From assembly GCF_003234445.2 (NCBI RefSeq), contig NZ_CP126269.1:124001-188000 (forward strand): DNA of 64,000 bases, read 5' to 3'. The position numbers and the translations under genes are program-made. Shown here piece after piece: positions 49,702 through 58,286 of the stretch (position 1 is the first letter of the stretch; the number at the start of each line of letters is the position of its first letter). This stretch comes from Curtobacterium sp. MCLR17_036. Lineage in GTDB: Bacteria > Actinomycetota > Actinomycetes > Actinomycetales > Microbacteriaceae. Below the pieces are notes generated by a model, which saw only the letters and a list, made by a program, of their open reading frames with translations, was not told the origin of the DNA and made no database searches.

Positions 49702-50889
49702 GTGACCATGGGCACCTGGCCGGCGCTGGAGTACGAGCAACTCGACTGGGAGCGGCGTGACGCCGACCATGGTCCTCGGGCAGCTCGACGCAGCAGGGTG
49801 CGCGAACAGTACCTCGCCGCGGTGCCGCCGCACATCGCCGCGGCCGCACTCGAGCTGAGTGACGCCGTGGCGACGCTGGTCGACGAGGCCTCCACGGCGT
49901 TGGTGCGGTTCGATGGCGAGCTCGGTGGCGAGGTGGCGCCGTTCTCATCGCTCCTCCTCCGGTCAGAGGCAGCGGCGTCCTCACAGATCGAACACCTCAC
50001 GGCGAGTGCCCGACAGGTCTTCACCGCGGAGATCGGCGCCCGGGGCAAGCGCAACGCCGCCGCGATCATCTCCAACACGCGTGCCATGCGGACCGCCATC
50101 GAGTTGTCCGATGAGTTGACCGCGGACACCGTGCTCGCCATGCACGAGGTGCTGATGGACGGAGACCCCCACCACGAGGCCGGAGCCTTCCGACAGGAGT
50201 CTGTCTGGATCGGGACGGACGGACGATCCCCGGTCGGTGCTGACTACGTCGCCCCGGCCTGGCCACGGGTGCCGGCGTTGATCGACGACGTGCTGACGTT
50301 CGCACGACGCCTCGACCTGCCGCGGTTGGCGCAGGTCGCGGTGGCACACGCGCAGTTCGAGACGATCCACCCGTTCACCGACGGCAACGGGCGCACGGGG
50401 CGTGCTCTGCTGCAGGCGATGCTGCGCTCGAACGAACTGACCCGGAACGTCACGGTCCCCGTGTCAGCTGGGCTCCTCGCCGACACCGACGGGTACGTCG
50501 AGGCGCTGATGGCGTACCGCCGCGGAGACGTCGAGCCGATCATCCGACGGGTGGCGGAAGCGTCGTTCACCGCCATCGGGAACGCCGAAGAACTGGTGCA
50601 GGACATCCAGCGGATCCGCCGGGGCTGGCGTGATCGCATCGACGCTCGGCGCGACTCCGGTGTCTGGGCCGCACTCGACGTCGTCGCCCGCCAGCCGGTG
50701 CTGAACGCGACGACGCTCGCTTCCCAGATGGGGATCGCCCCACGGAACGCCTACCCGCACCTCCAGAAGCTCGTCGCAGCGGGGGTCCTCCTGTCGAAGA
50801 ACGAATACCAGCACGGGGTCCTGTACCGCAACGACGAGGTCCTGGCGGCGCTCGACGCGTTCGCCCGGCGGGCCGGTCGTCGCGGCTGA
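49702..50889 (+). CDS. Fic-family protein (AMP-transferase fold)
   Basis: 395 residues from GTG 49702 with AAGGAG upstream; ATG 49708 is also possible. An N-terminal Fic_N helix region (residues 1-100) carries SSQIEH, where E97 corresponds to the inhibitory glutamate (S/T-x3-E). The Fic core is next, with HPFTDGNGRTGRAL starting at H223 (full H-x-F-x-D-G-N-G-R-x-x-R motif), then a C-terminal winged-helix domain (A-T-T-L-A-S-Q-M-G-I, L-V-A-A-G-V-L). Fic enzymes transfer AMP or other groups to proteins. Here a regulatory role with self-inhibition is likely; no antitoxin gene is adjacent. Confidence 0.93.
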   Translation: MTMGTWPALEYEQLDWERRDADHGPRAARRSRVREQYLAAVPPHIAAAALELSDAVATLVDEASTALVRFDGELGGEVAPFSSLLLRSEAAASSQIEHLTASARQVFTAEIGARGKRNAAAIISNTRAMRTAIELSDELTADTVLAMHEVLMDGDPHHEAGAFRQESVWIGTDGRSPVGADYVAPAWPRVPALIDDVLTFARRLDLPRLAQVAVAHAQFETIHPFTDGNGRTGRALLQAMLRSNELTRNVTVPVSAGLLADTDGYVEALMAYRRGDVEPIIRRVAEASFTAIGNAEELVQDIQRIRRGWRDRIDARRDSGVWAALDVVARQPVLNATTLASQMGIAPRNAYPHLQKLVAAGVLLSKNEYQHGVLYRNDEVLAALDAFARRAGRRG

Positions 50890-50902
50890 AGCGCGCCCGG
50901 GC

Positions 50903-51643
50903 TCAGGCGTCGAGCGCGCGCCGCGCGGCCGCCACGACCTCGGCGTCGGTGACGAAGTGCGCGGACCCGTCGTCGGCGCCGCCCATCGGCACCCCGTCGT
51001 GCGCGCTGTCCGCCGCTGGGCGCTTCGCGGAGAGGTGCACCGCGGCGACGCCGGTGCGCACCAGGGCCGGGACGTCGTGCGGGGTGACGCCGGCGCCGGC
51101 CATCACCTGCACCGGTCCGGCCGCCTCGACCATGCGGGCGATGGTGACCGCGCCCGCCGCGGCGGTGGGCGCGCCGCCCGAGGTCAGCACCCGCGTGAAG
51201 CCGAGGTCGGCGACCGTCGCCGCGGCCGTGACCGGGTCGATCGCGTGGTCGACCGCGCGGTGCAGCGTCACCTCGGCCGTCGCGCTGACCGAGCGTGCCG
51301 CGTCCACGAAGCGGCGCAGGGCGTCACGGTCGAGCGTCCGGTCCGCGCGGAGCGCCCCGACCACGACCCCCGCGGCGCCGGAGCGCAGGACGGCGCGGAC
51401 CTCGCGCTCCATCAGCGCGATCTCGTCCGGCGTGTGCACGAAGCCGCCGGGGCGGCAGCGCACGAGCGCGTGGGCGGGGATGCCGGTCTCGTGCGTGGCC
51501 TCGACGAGGGCCTGCGACGGCGTGAGCCCGCCGAGCTCGAGGCCGACGCAGAGCTCGACCCGGTCGGCACCGCCGTCGCGGGCGACGACCGCGCCCGCGG
51601 GTGAGGTGACGGCGATCTCGAGGGCGACGGGGGCGGTGGTCAC
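50903..51643 (-). CDS. cutC: CutC-family protein
   Basis: 246 residues from GTG 51643. A TIM barrel of the CutC family: L-E-I-A-V opening, GGADRVELCVGLELGGLTPS, ALVRCRPGGFVHT, VTLHRAVDHA, and VLTSGGAPTAAAG. CutC was linked to copper tolerance in E. coli, but the true reaction is uncertain. The gene overlaps the M81 peptidase gene stop by 4 bp and is last in the operon with the ROK regulator. Convergent with the Fic gene. Confidence 0.92.
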   Translation of the reverse strand: MTTAPVALEIAVTSPAGAVVARDGGADRVELCVGLELGGLTPSQALVEATHETGIPAHALVRCRPGGFVHTPDEIALMEREVRAVLRSGAAGVVVGALRADRTLDRDALRRFVDAARSVSATAEVTLHRAVDHAIDPVTAAATVADLGFTRVLTSGGAPTAAAGAVTIARMVEAAGPVQVMAGAGVTPHDVPALVRTGVAAVHLSAKRPAADSAHDGVPMGGADDGSAHFVTDAEVVAAARRALDA

Positions 51644-53163
51644 GCGATGGCTCCGAGCGGTTCGTTCGACGGCGGGATGATCCGGGCGCCGAGGTCGGGC
51701 GCCGACGGGAACACTCGATCGTAGGGGAACAGGGGCCGCTGGATCCTGTGGTGCCCGAGCCGGAGCAGGTCCTGGTCGACGCCGCCGGGGGTGAGCGCGA
51801 GCATCCAGTCGGCGGCCATGTCGAACAGTTCGGGTTCGAGGTACCCGATCTTCACGACGACCACGTCGGCGCTGCGCGGGTCGAGGTCGAGGTCGGTGAA
51901 GTCGTGCTCGTGGTGGTACGGCTTCCGCAGCGTCGTCAGGATCGCGAAGACGCTGCCGACCTGCAGCACGACCTCGGTCTCGGCGTCCCGGTCGCCGTGC
52001 TTGATCGCGTGCACCCGGCCGGTCATCGTGACCGGGCCGGCGTGGACGTCGTCGACCGCGGCACCGGCGGTCACGGTGACCGTGGCTCCCACGCCGGCTT
52101 CCACCGCCGTCGCCACCGCCTCCGGACCGGGGACGCTCGCGTACAGGACGGTCGGGCCGTCGGCCTCGGCGAAGGCGGGGTTCGCGAGCACCTGCGTCAG
52201 CCCCCACGACATGTCGCCCGAGCCGCCGGCGGTCGGGTTGTCGCCGGAGTCGGAGACGAAGAACGGCCGGGCGGCGCCGGGCGCGAGTGCGGCGGCGATG
52301 CACTCGTCGAACGTGCCGGTCGGGGCGACGAACGCGAAGTCCTCGCGGGCGTCCCAGAAGGCGCTCGCGAGCCGTTCGGCGCCCGCGGCGACGGCCTGCG
52401 CTGACCACCCGGTGACGACGGTGACGGCACGGTCGCGGGGCTGGTCGGCCCAGGCGTAGCCGACCCAGATCGCGGCGTCGAGCACGCCGTCGGTCCGTTC
52501 GACCTCGGCCACCTGCGCGTACACCGAGGCCGCCGGCTCGATGCGGGTGGAGGTCTGCTCGCCGGGCAGCAGCACCGGGATCGGGACCCACGCCTTCACC
52601 GGGCGCTGCGCACCGACCGGGCGTTCGGTGAGCACGTCGACCAGGTTCCGGACGGCGCGCTCCTTCGTCTCGAGGGCGTCCTCGTGCGGGGCCATCCGGT
52701 AGCAGGTGACGAGGTCGACCTGGTGGGCGAGCTCCGCGGTGACGTTGCCGTGCAGGTCCATCGACGCCGAAACGATCACCTCGGGGCCGACGACCGCGCG
52801 GATCCGGCCGAGCAGGTCGGCCTCGGCGTCGTCGAGGCCCTCGACCACCATCGCGCCGTGGATGTCGTACCAGAGACCGTCCACCGGGCCGATCGCCTGC
52901 AGCCGCGTGACGATCTCCGCCGCGAGCGACTCGTACGCGGCACGGTCCACGATCCCGCCCGGCAGCGCGTGCCCGATGAGCGCCCCGCGGAAGTCGGCTC
53001 GTGCCGACAGCGGACCGAGGAAGTCGTACCGCGCCACGACCTCGTCCCCGCGGTCCGGGTGGAACGCCGGGGCGAGGGTGCGGGTCGGCGTGAAGGTCGA
53101 GGTCTCGATGGCGAGCCCGGCGATCGCGATGACCGGACGGCGGGTGGCGGTGGTCTCAGACAC
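51640..53163 (-). CDS. M81-family metallopeptidase (MlrC-like)
   Basis: 507 residues. It has the M81 N-terminal domain (IAGLAIETSTFTPT, GLWYDIHGAMVVEG, SASMDLHGNVT with zinc-binding Asp/His residues, YRMAPHEDALET) and the MlrC C-terminal domain (VSDSGDNPTAGGSGD, HEHDFTDLDLDP). The relative MlrC degrades linearised microcystin; in soil bacteria homologues probably cleave other small peptides or amides. It overlaps the ROK regulator by 8 bp and faces a divergent dipeptide-type importer, so a peptide or peptide-like substrate is plausible. Confidence 0.92.
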   Translation of the reverse strand: MSETTATRRPVIAIAGLAIETSTFTPTRTLAPAFHPDRGDEVVARYDFLGPLSARADFRGALIGHALPGGIVDRAAYESLAAEIVTRLQAIGPVDGLWYDIHGAMVVEGLDDAEADLLGRIRAVVGPEVIVSASMDLHGNVTAELAHQVDLVTCYRMAPHEDALETKERAVRNLVDVLTERPVGAQRPVKAWVPIPVLLPGEQTSTRIEPAASVYAQVAEVERTDGVLDAAIWVGYAWADQPRDRAVTVVTGWSAQAVAAGAERLASAFWDAREDFAFVAPTGTFDECIAAALAPGAARPFFVSDSGDNPTAGGSGDMSWGLTQVLANPAFAEADGPTVLYASVPGPEAVATAVEAGVGATVTVTAGAAVDDVHAGPVTMTGRVHAIKHGDRDAETEVVLQVGSVFAILTTLRKPYHHEHDFTDLDLDPRSADVVVVKIGYLEPELFDMAADWMLALTPGGVDQDLLRLGHHRIQRPLFPYDRVFPSAPDLGARIIPPSNEPLGAIA

Positions 53164-54340
53164 GGACGCTCCTGTTCCTGGTGGTGGACTGCGGGATGGG
53201 GGCGGACCGCTCCTCGAGCGAGGCGGCCAGGCCGCGCTGCAACGCGAACTGCCCCGCGCCGACGAGTCCGGCGTCGGCGCCGAGGGACACCGGCTCGATG
53301 GCCAGGTGCTGCGTCATCAGCGGGTGGCAGCTCTCGTAGAGCTGGCTGCGCACCGCGGCGATGAACGGGTCCAGGGTGGACAGGATGCCGCCGAGGTAGA
53401 CGGCGTCCGGGTTGAAGAAGTTGACGTTGGCGGCGAGGACCTCGCCCAGGTAGCGCCCGGCGAGCCGGACGGCGCGGGTGGCCTCGGGGTGTGCGTCCGA
53501 CGCGAGGCGGACGACGTCGGCGGTGGAGGACACGTCGACCCCGGCCCCGGACAGGATCCGGACGAGCGCCGCACCGGAGGCGACGGTCTCCAGGCACCCG
53601 GTGTTGCCGCAGGAGCACGGGGTGTCCCCGGCGGCGTCGATGCGCACGTGCGTGATGTCCCCGGCCGACCCGGTCGACCCGCGGTACAGCCGCCCGTCGA
53701 TGACGATGCCCGCGCCGATCGCCGACCCGGCCTTGATCGTGATCGTCTGCCGACGTGCCGGGTCCTGCACGGTCTGCTCGCCGGCGGCCATGCAGTTCGC
53801 GTCGTTGTCGACGACCGCGGGCAGGCCGAACCGGTCGGACAACCAGGCGGCGACGGGGAAGCCGTTCCAGCCGGGCATCCGGCTCGGCAGGTCGACGACC
53901 CCCGCCTCGACGTCGACGGGGCCGGGCAGGCTCAGGCCGACGCCGCGCAGTCCGGCACGGCCGCGCTCGTCGGCGAGGCGCTCGAGCAGCGCGGCGAGGC
54001 GCTGCAGGCCGGCGGTCGGCCCGTCGGAGAGCGCGAAGGGCACGTTCGCGACGGACTCGAGCGCGCCGCCGGGCAGGACGATGCCGATCCGGACGTGCCC
54101 GCCGCCGACGTCCGCGGCCACCGCGTACTCGTCGGCCCCGCCGATCCGGAGCACCTTGCGCGGTCGGCCGCCCGTCGAGACGTCGGTGCCCTCCTCCGCC
54201 AGGACGCCGTGCGACAGCAGGTGGGCGACCACGTGGGACACCGTCGAGGGCGCGGCGCCGAGGAGCTTCGCGATCTCCGTCCGGCTCGCCGCCTGGCCCG
54301 AGGCGACGAGTTCGAGGACGCGTGCGCTGAGGTCCGGCAC
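53156..54340 (-). CDS. ROK-family transcriptional regulator
   Basis: 394 residues from GTG 54340 with GGAG upstream. An N-terminal winged HTH (SRTEIAKLLGAAPSTVSHVV) is followed by the ROK domain: A-A-D-V-G-G-G-H, G-V-G-L-S-L-P-G-P-V, V-D-N-D-A-N-C-M-A-A-G-E, and the complete zinc motif CSCGNTGCLE. Such NagC/XylR-like proteins repress transport and breakdown genes until a sugar ligand binds. It is divergent from the importer operon and heads the M81/CutC operon, and so likely controls both. Confidence 0.92.
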   Translation of the reverse strand: MPDLSARVLELVASGQAASRTEIAKLLGAAPSTVSHVVAHLLSHGVLAEEGTDVSTGGRPRKVLRIGGADEYAVAADVGGGHVRIGIVLPGGALESVANVPFALSDGPTAGLQRLAALLERLADERGRAGLRGVGLSLPGPVDVEAGVVDLPSRMPGWNGFPVAAWLSDRFGLPAVVDNDANCMAAGEQTVQDPARRQTITIKAGSAIGAGIVIDGRLYRGSTGSAGDITHVRIDAAGDTPCSCGNTGCLETVASGAALVRILSGAGVDVSSTADVVRLASDAHPEATRAVRLAGRYLGEVLAANVNFFNPDAVYLGGILSTLDPFIAAVRSQLYESCHPLMTQHLAIEPVSLGADAGLVGAGQFALQRGLAASLEERSAPIPQSTTRNRSVRV

Positions 54341-54555
54341 GACTTTCTCCAATCCGGGTGGAACGCCGGCCGAGCCGACCGAACACCCGGAGCCTAACCG
54401 GCGGAACGGCCCGTTCACCCTTTCGGTCATTCCGCAGAAACGCAGTTTTTACATGGAGATGTTTGTTTTTCCAACGCCTTTGGCCATTGACTGTGTCCGT
54501 GCCGCTCGGCACGCGTGCTCCACCCCGAACGAACGTCCACACAAGGAGACACCGC
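54341..54555. promoter_or_regulatory. Divergent promoter region of the ROK/M81 and importer operons
   Basis: A 215-bp gap with an AT-rich centre near 54420-54480 (TTTTTACATGG, TTTGTTTTTCC). Plus-strand transcription to the binding-protein gene and minus-strand transcription to the ROK gene both start here. No clear palindrome was found; an operator for the ROK protein is expected. Confidence 0.4.
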
Positions 54556-56349
54556 ATGACCAAGCCCCGCCGCTGGGCGCTCCTCACCGGAGCCGCGATC
54601 GCCGTGAGTGCGCTGCTCGCCGGCTGCTCCGGGGGCGGCACCGCGTCCCCCGGGTCGACCGACGAGATCGACTACGCCCTCCCCGCGAACTTCACGCCGA
54701 ACTGGATCCTGCCGATCGGCACGGCGGCGCACCTCAACACGAACAACGGCTCGATCGCGCAGTCGCTGTACGAGCCGCTCGTCGCGTACGACGGCTCCAC
54801 CGGCAAGATCGCGTGGAACAAGGCAGGCTCCGTCGCGACCGACGCCGCGTTCGCAAAGGACGGCAAGAGCGTCACGATGACGCTCGGCGACCGACACTGG
54901 TCCGACGGCGAGGCGATCACGAGCCGCGACGTCGAGTTCTGGTTCAACCTGATCAAGGCGAACAAGGACCAGTGGGGCTCGTACTCGAAGGGCAAGGCGC
55001 CGGACAACTGGACGTCGTTCAAGGCCGTCGACGACACCCACTTCACCATCACGTTCGACAAGGCCTACAACTCGGACTGGATGCTCGCGAACCAGCTGAG
55101 CCACATCATCCCGCTGCCGCAGCACGCCTGGGACAAGACGGGCGCGAGCGCGAAGGTCACCGACGCCGACGAGACCACCGCCGGCGCGAAGCAGGTGTGG
55201 AAGTACCTCAACACCGCCGCCGGCAAGATCTCCGACTACGCCACCGACGACCTGTGGAAGACCATCTCCGGCCCGTACGGCGTCAAGACCTTCACCACGG
55301 CCGGCAAGGTCACCCTGACGGCGAACAAGAAGTACGACGGTGGTGAGGAGCCGTCGATCACGACGGTCAACCTGCTGCCCTTCACCACGGCCGACGCCGA
55401 GGTGAACGCCGTCCGCTCGGGCGAGGTCGACTACGGGTACATCAACGCCACCGACATGGACCAGGAGTCGTCGTTCACGGCGAAGGGCTACGAGGTCGAG
55501 CCGTGGACCGGCTGGGCGATCACGTACATGCCGTACAACTTCAACAACCCGGACATGGGCGCCGTCTTCAAGCAGCTGTACGCCCGCCAGGCCGTGCAGA
55601 TGTCGATCGACCAGGAGTCGCTGTCGAAGGTCGTCTTCAACGGCACCGCCACCTCGACCTACGGCCCGATCCCGCAGGCGCAGGAGTCCGACTACGTCTC
55701 CGACGTGCAGAAGGACAACCCGTACCCGTTCAGCACGTCGAAGGCCAAGGAACTGCTGACGAGCCACGGCTGGCAGGAACAGGGCGGCACGATGGTCTGC
55801 ACCGACCCGGGCACCTCGGACAGCCAGTGCGGTGAGGGCGTGGCCGACGGCACGAAGTTCACCATGAGCGTCCTGTCGCAGTCCGGCTCGACCGTGACCG
55901 ACAACATGATGAGCGCGATCCAGTCCTCGCTCGCGAAGACCGGCATCGGCTTCGAGATCAAGACCGCCCCGGTGTCGAGCGTGCTGTCGCAGACCCCGAC
56001 CTGCACCTCGGACCAGGCGAGCTGCGACTGGGACCTGTCGTTCTTCGGCACCGCGGGCAGCTGGTACTTCCCGGCCTACCCGACCGGTGAGTCGCTGTTC
56101 CAGACCGGCGGTTCGGCGAACTTCGGCAGCTACTCGAACGAGCAGGTCGACTCCCTGATCGACGCGACCACCACCTCGACCGACGCCAGTGCCGTGCAGG
56201 ACTACAGCGCCGCGCTCGCGGAGGACCTGCCGGTGATCTGGCTGCCGAGCCCCGACTACCAGATCTCGGTCGTCAAGAAGGGCCTGTCCGGGTTCGACCA
56301 GGACTCGCTCGCGAACTTCCACCCCGCCCAGTGGAAGTGGAACAAGTAG
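54556..56349 (+). CDS. Peptide/sugar ABC transporter substrate-binding lipoprotein (family 5)
   Basis: 597 residues from ATG 54556 after AAGGAGA. Lipobox VSALLAGCSGG. A family 5 (DppA/OppA) binding protein: L-N-T-N-N-G-S-I-A-Q-S-L-Y-E-P-L-V, W-S-D-G-E-A-I-T-S-R-D-V-E-F-W, and a large C-terminal lobe. It binds peptides, or oligosaccharides in some members, and passes them to the DppBC-like permeases encoded next. A dispersed palindrome lies after its stop and may reduce downstream expression relative to this abundant subunit. Confidence 0.94.
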   Translation: MTKPRRWALLTGAAIAVSALLAGCSGGGTASPGSTDEIDYALPANFTPNWILPIGTAAHLNTNNGSIAQSLYEPLVAYDGSTGKIAWNKAGSVATDAAFAKDGKSVTMTLGDRHWSDGEAITSRDVEFWFNLIKANKDQWGSYSKGKAPDNWTSFKAVDDTHFTITFDKAYNSDWMLANQLSHIIPLPQHAWDKTGASAKVTDADETTAGAKQVWKYLNTAAGKISDYATDDLWKTISGPYGVKTFTTAGKVTLTANKKYDGGEEPSITTVNLLPFTTADAEVNAVRSGEVDYGYINATDMDQESSFTAKGYEVEPWTGWAITYMPYNFNNPDMGAVFKQLYARQAVQMSIDQESLSKVVFNGTATSTYGPIPQAQESDYVSDVQKDNPYPFSTSKAKELLTSHGWQEQGGTMVCTDPGTSDSQCGEGVADGTKFTMSVLSQSGSTVTDNMMSAIQSSLAKTGIGFEIKTAPVSSVLSQTPTCTSDQASCDWDLSFFGTAGSWYFPAYPTGESLFQTGGSANFGSYSNEQVDSLIDATTTSTDASAVQDYSAALAEDLPVIWLPSPDYQISVVKKGLSGFDQDSLANFHPAQWKWNK

Positions 56350-56360
56350 GAACGTGACCA

Positions 56361-56406
56361 TCCCAGGAGGCGCGGTGCGGGTCCGCCCCGCACCGCGCCT
56401 CCCGGG
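56361..56406. repeat. Dispersed palindrome, copy 7 (inside the importer operon)
   Basis: Arms GGAGGCGCGGTGCGG and CCGCACCGCGCCTCC, with TCCC/GGGA outer pairs, 11 bp after the binding-protein stop and 31 bp before the first permease. Unlike the other copies it sits between genes of one operon, where it could act as an attenuator. Confidence 0.8.
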
Positions 56407-56436
56407 ATCACGCAAGAACCGACCATCGGAAGCCGC

Positions 56437-57396
56437 ATGACCACAGCTCTCTCCCTCACCAGGCGCGTCCTGCAGGCGCTCGCGGTGATCCTCATCGTCA
56501 CGATCGTCGTGTTCTGCCTGCTGCACGCGCTGCCCGGCGGCCCCGCCCGCGGCGTGCTCGGCGTCTCCGCGACCCCCGCGCAGATCGCCCAGTTCAACCA
56601 GGCCCAGGGGCTCGACCAGGCGCTGCCCGTGCAGTACCTGCGGTTCCTCGGGCGCCTGGTCACCGGCGACCTCGGTACCTCGTACACGCTCAACGAGCCG
56701 GTCTCGCAGCTCATCGCCGAGCGCCTGCCGAAGACCCTCGTGCTCACCGGCATCTCGGCGGTGCTCGGCCTCGTCATCGCGATCCCGGTCGGCATGCTGC
56801 AGGCGGCCCGCCGCAACGGCCCGGTCGACTACGCCGCGACCGCCCTGGCGTTCGTCTTCTACTCGACGCCGGCGTTCTTCCTCGGCCTCGTGCTCATCAT
56901 CGTCTTCAGCCAGCAGCTGCCGTGGCTGCCGTCGCAGGCCCCGAGCGGCACCACCCTGGCCGAGGTGTTCCAGGACCCGGCCGGGCTCGTCCTGCCCGTG
57001 GTGACCGGCGCGCTCGCGATGATCGCGGTGTTCAGCCGCTACATGCGGTCCGCGACGCTCGAGAACCTGCAAGAGGACTACGTGCGCACCGCGCGGGCCG
57101 GCGGCGCCTCGACGGCGACGATCCTGCGGCGGCACGTGTTCCGGAACTCGCTGACGCCGGTCGTCGCGATGCTCGGTTACTACCTGCCGGTGCTGTTCGG
57201 CGGCGCGCTCGTCACCGAGCAGCTCTTCAACTACCCCGGCATGGGGTTGCTGTTCTGGAACGCCGCACAGTCATCGGACTACCCGACCCTGCTCGGCTGC
57301 GTGCTCGTCATCTCCGTCGCGACCGTCATCGGCACCCTGCTCGCCGACGTCGTGCAGTCCCTCATCGATCCCCGAGTGAAGGCAGACCGCGCATGA
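56437..57396 (+). CDS. Dipeptide-type ABC transporter permease (DppB-like)
   Basis: 319 residues. Six membrane helices with the DppB opening (VILIVTIVVFCLLHALPGGP), then Y-L-R-F-L-G-R-L-V-T-G-D-L-G-T-S-Y and the EAA loop YVRTARAGGASTATILRRHV. FNYPGMG near the end is the usual F-x-x-P-G-(M/L)-G motif. It forms the channel with the DppC-like protein. Its stop overlaps the next start (ATGA). Confidence 0.94.
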   Translation: MTTALSLTRRVLQALAVILIVTIVVFCLLHALPGGPARGVLGVSATPAQIAQFNQAQGLDQALPVQYLRFLGRLVTGDLGTSYTLNEPVSQLIAERLPKTLVLTGISAVLGLVIAIPVGMLQAARRNGPVDYAATALAFVFYSTPAFFLGLVLIIVFSQQLPWLPSQAPSGTTLAEVFQDPAGLVLPVVTGALAMIAVFSRYMRSATLENLQEDYVRTARAGGASTATILRRHVFRNSLTPVVAMLGYYLPVLFGGALVTEQLFNYPGMGLLFWNAAQSSDYPTLLGCVLVISVATVIGTLLADVVQSLIDPRVKADRA

Positions 57397-58286
57397 GCGC
57401 CGTACAACTGGCACCGGAAGCCCCGGGCGCCCCCGTCACCGTCGCGGCCACCGGGTTCCGACTGGCCGCCCGCCGGTTCCGCGGCAACACCCTCGCCGTG
57501 ATCGGTCTCGCCGTCATCGTCGTCATCGTGCTGTTCTGCTTCGTCGGCCCGTTCGTGTACCCGACCGACCAGACCCACACGCTGCTCGAGCAGGCCGACC
57601 AGGGCCCGAGCGCCGCGCACTGGCTCGGCACCGACGCCGTCGGCCACGACGTCCTCGGCCGACTGATGTACGGCGGCAAGGTGTCGCTGATGGTCGGCAT
57701 CGCCGCCGGGGTGCTGGCCACGGTGATCGGCACGCTCTGGGGCTCCGTCGCCGGCTACGTCGGCGGCTGGGTCGACGCCCTGATGATGCGCGTCGTCGAC
57801 GCCGGCATCGCGATCCCGGCGCTGTTCATCCTGCTCGTCATCTCGGCGATCGCGAACCCGGGGGTCGGCGGCCTCATCGTCATCCTCGGCCTGGTGTCGT
57901 GGCTCGTGCCGTCCCGCCTGATCCGCGCCGAGACCCTGACGCTGAAGAACCGCGACTACGTGCTCACCCTGCGCGCGATCGGCGGTTCGCACGCCCGCGC
58001 CATCGGCAAGCACCTGCTGCCGAACTCGGTGTCGACCATCGTCGTCGCCGCCACGTTCCAGGTGGCCGACGCGATCCTGCTCGTCGCCTACGTCTCGTAC
58101 CTCGGGCTCGGCGTGCAGCCACCCGCGACGGACTGGGGCGGCATGCTCTCGGCGGGGCTCACCGCCGCCTACTCCGGACACTGGTGGCTCATCGTGCCGC
58201 CGGGTCTGGCCGTGATCCTGGTCGTCTGCGCGTTCAACGCCGTGGGCGACGGACTCCGGGACGCCTTCGACGTGAGGGGCCGCTGA
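57393..58286 (+). CDS. Dipeptide-type ABC transporter permease (DppC-like)
   Basis: 297 residues from ATG 57393. It has the N-terminal OppC tail (R-R-F-R-G-N-T-L-A-V-I-G), HWLGTDAVGHDVLGRLMYGG (the strongly conserved G-T-D-x-x-G-x-D block) and the EAA loop YVLTLRAIGGSHARAIGKHL. It pairs with the preceding permease. Its stop overlaps the ATPase start by one base (TGATG). Confidence 0.94.
   Translation: MSAVQLAPEAPGAPVTVAATGFRLAARRFRGNTLAVIGLAVIVVIVLFCFVGPFVYPTDQTHTLLEQADQGPSAAHWLGTDAVGHDVLGRLMYGGKVSLMVGIAAGVLATVIGTLWGSVAGYVGGWVDALMMRVVDAGIAIPALFILLVISAIANPGVGGLIVILGLVSWLVPSRLIRAETLTLKNRDYVLTLRAIGGSHARAIGKHLLPNSVSTIVVAATFQVADAILLVAYVSYLGLGVQPPATDWGGMLSAGLTAAYSGHWWLIVPPGLAVILVVCAFNAVGDGLRDAFDVRGR

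Noticed and set aside
54427..57135. 902-codon minus-strand frame
   Set aside because: Antisense to the importer binding-protein and permease genes, which have full motifs; composition is typical of a shadow frame.
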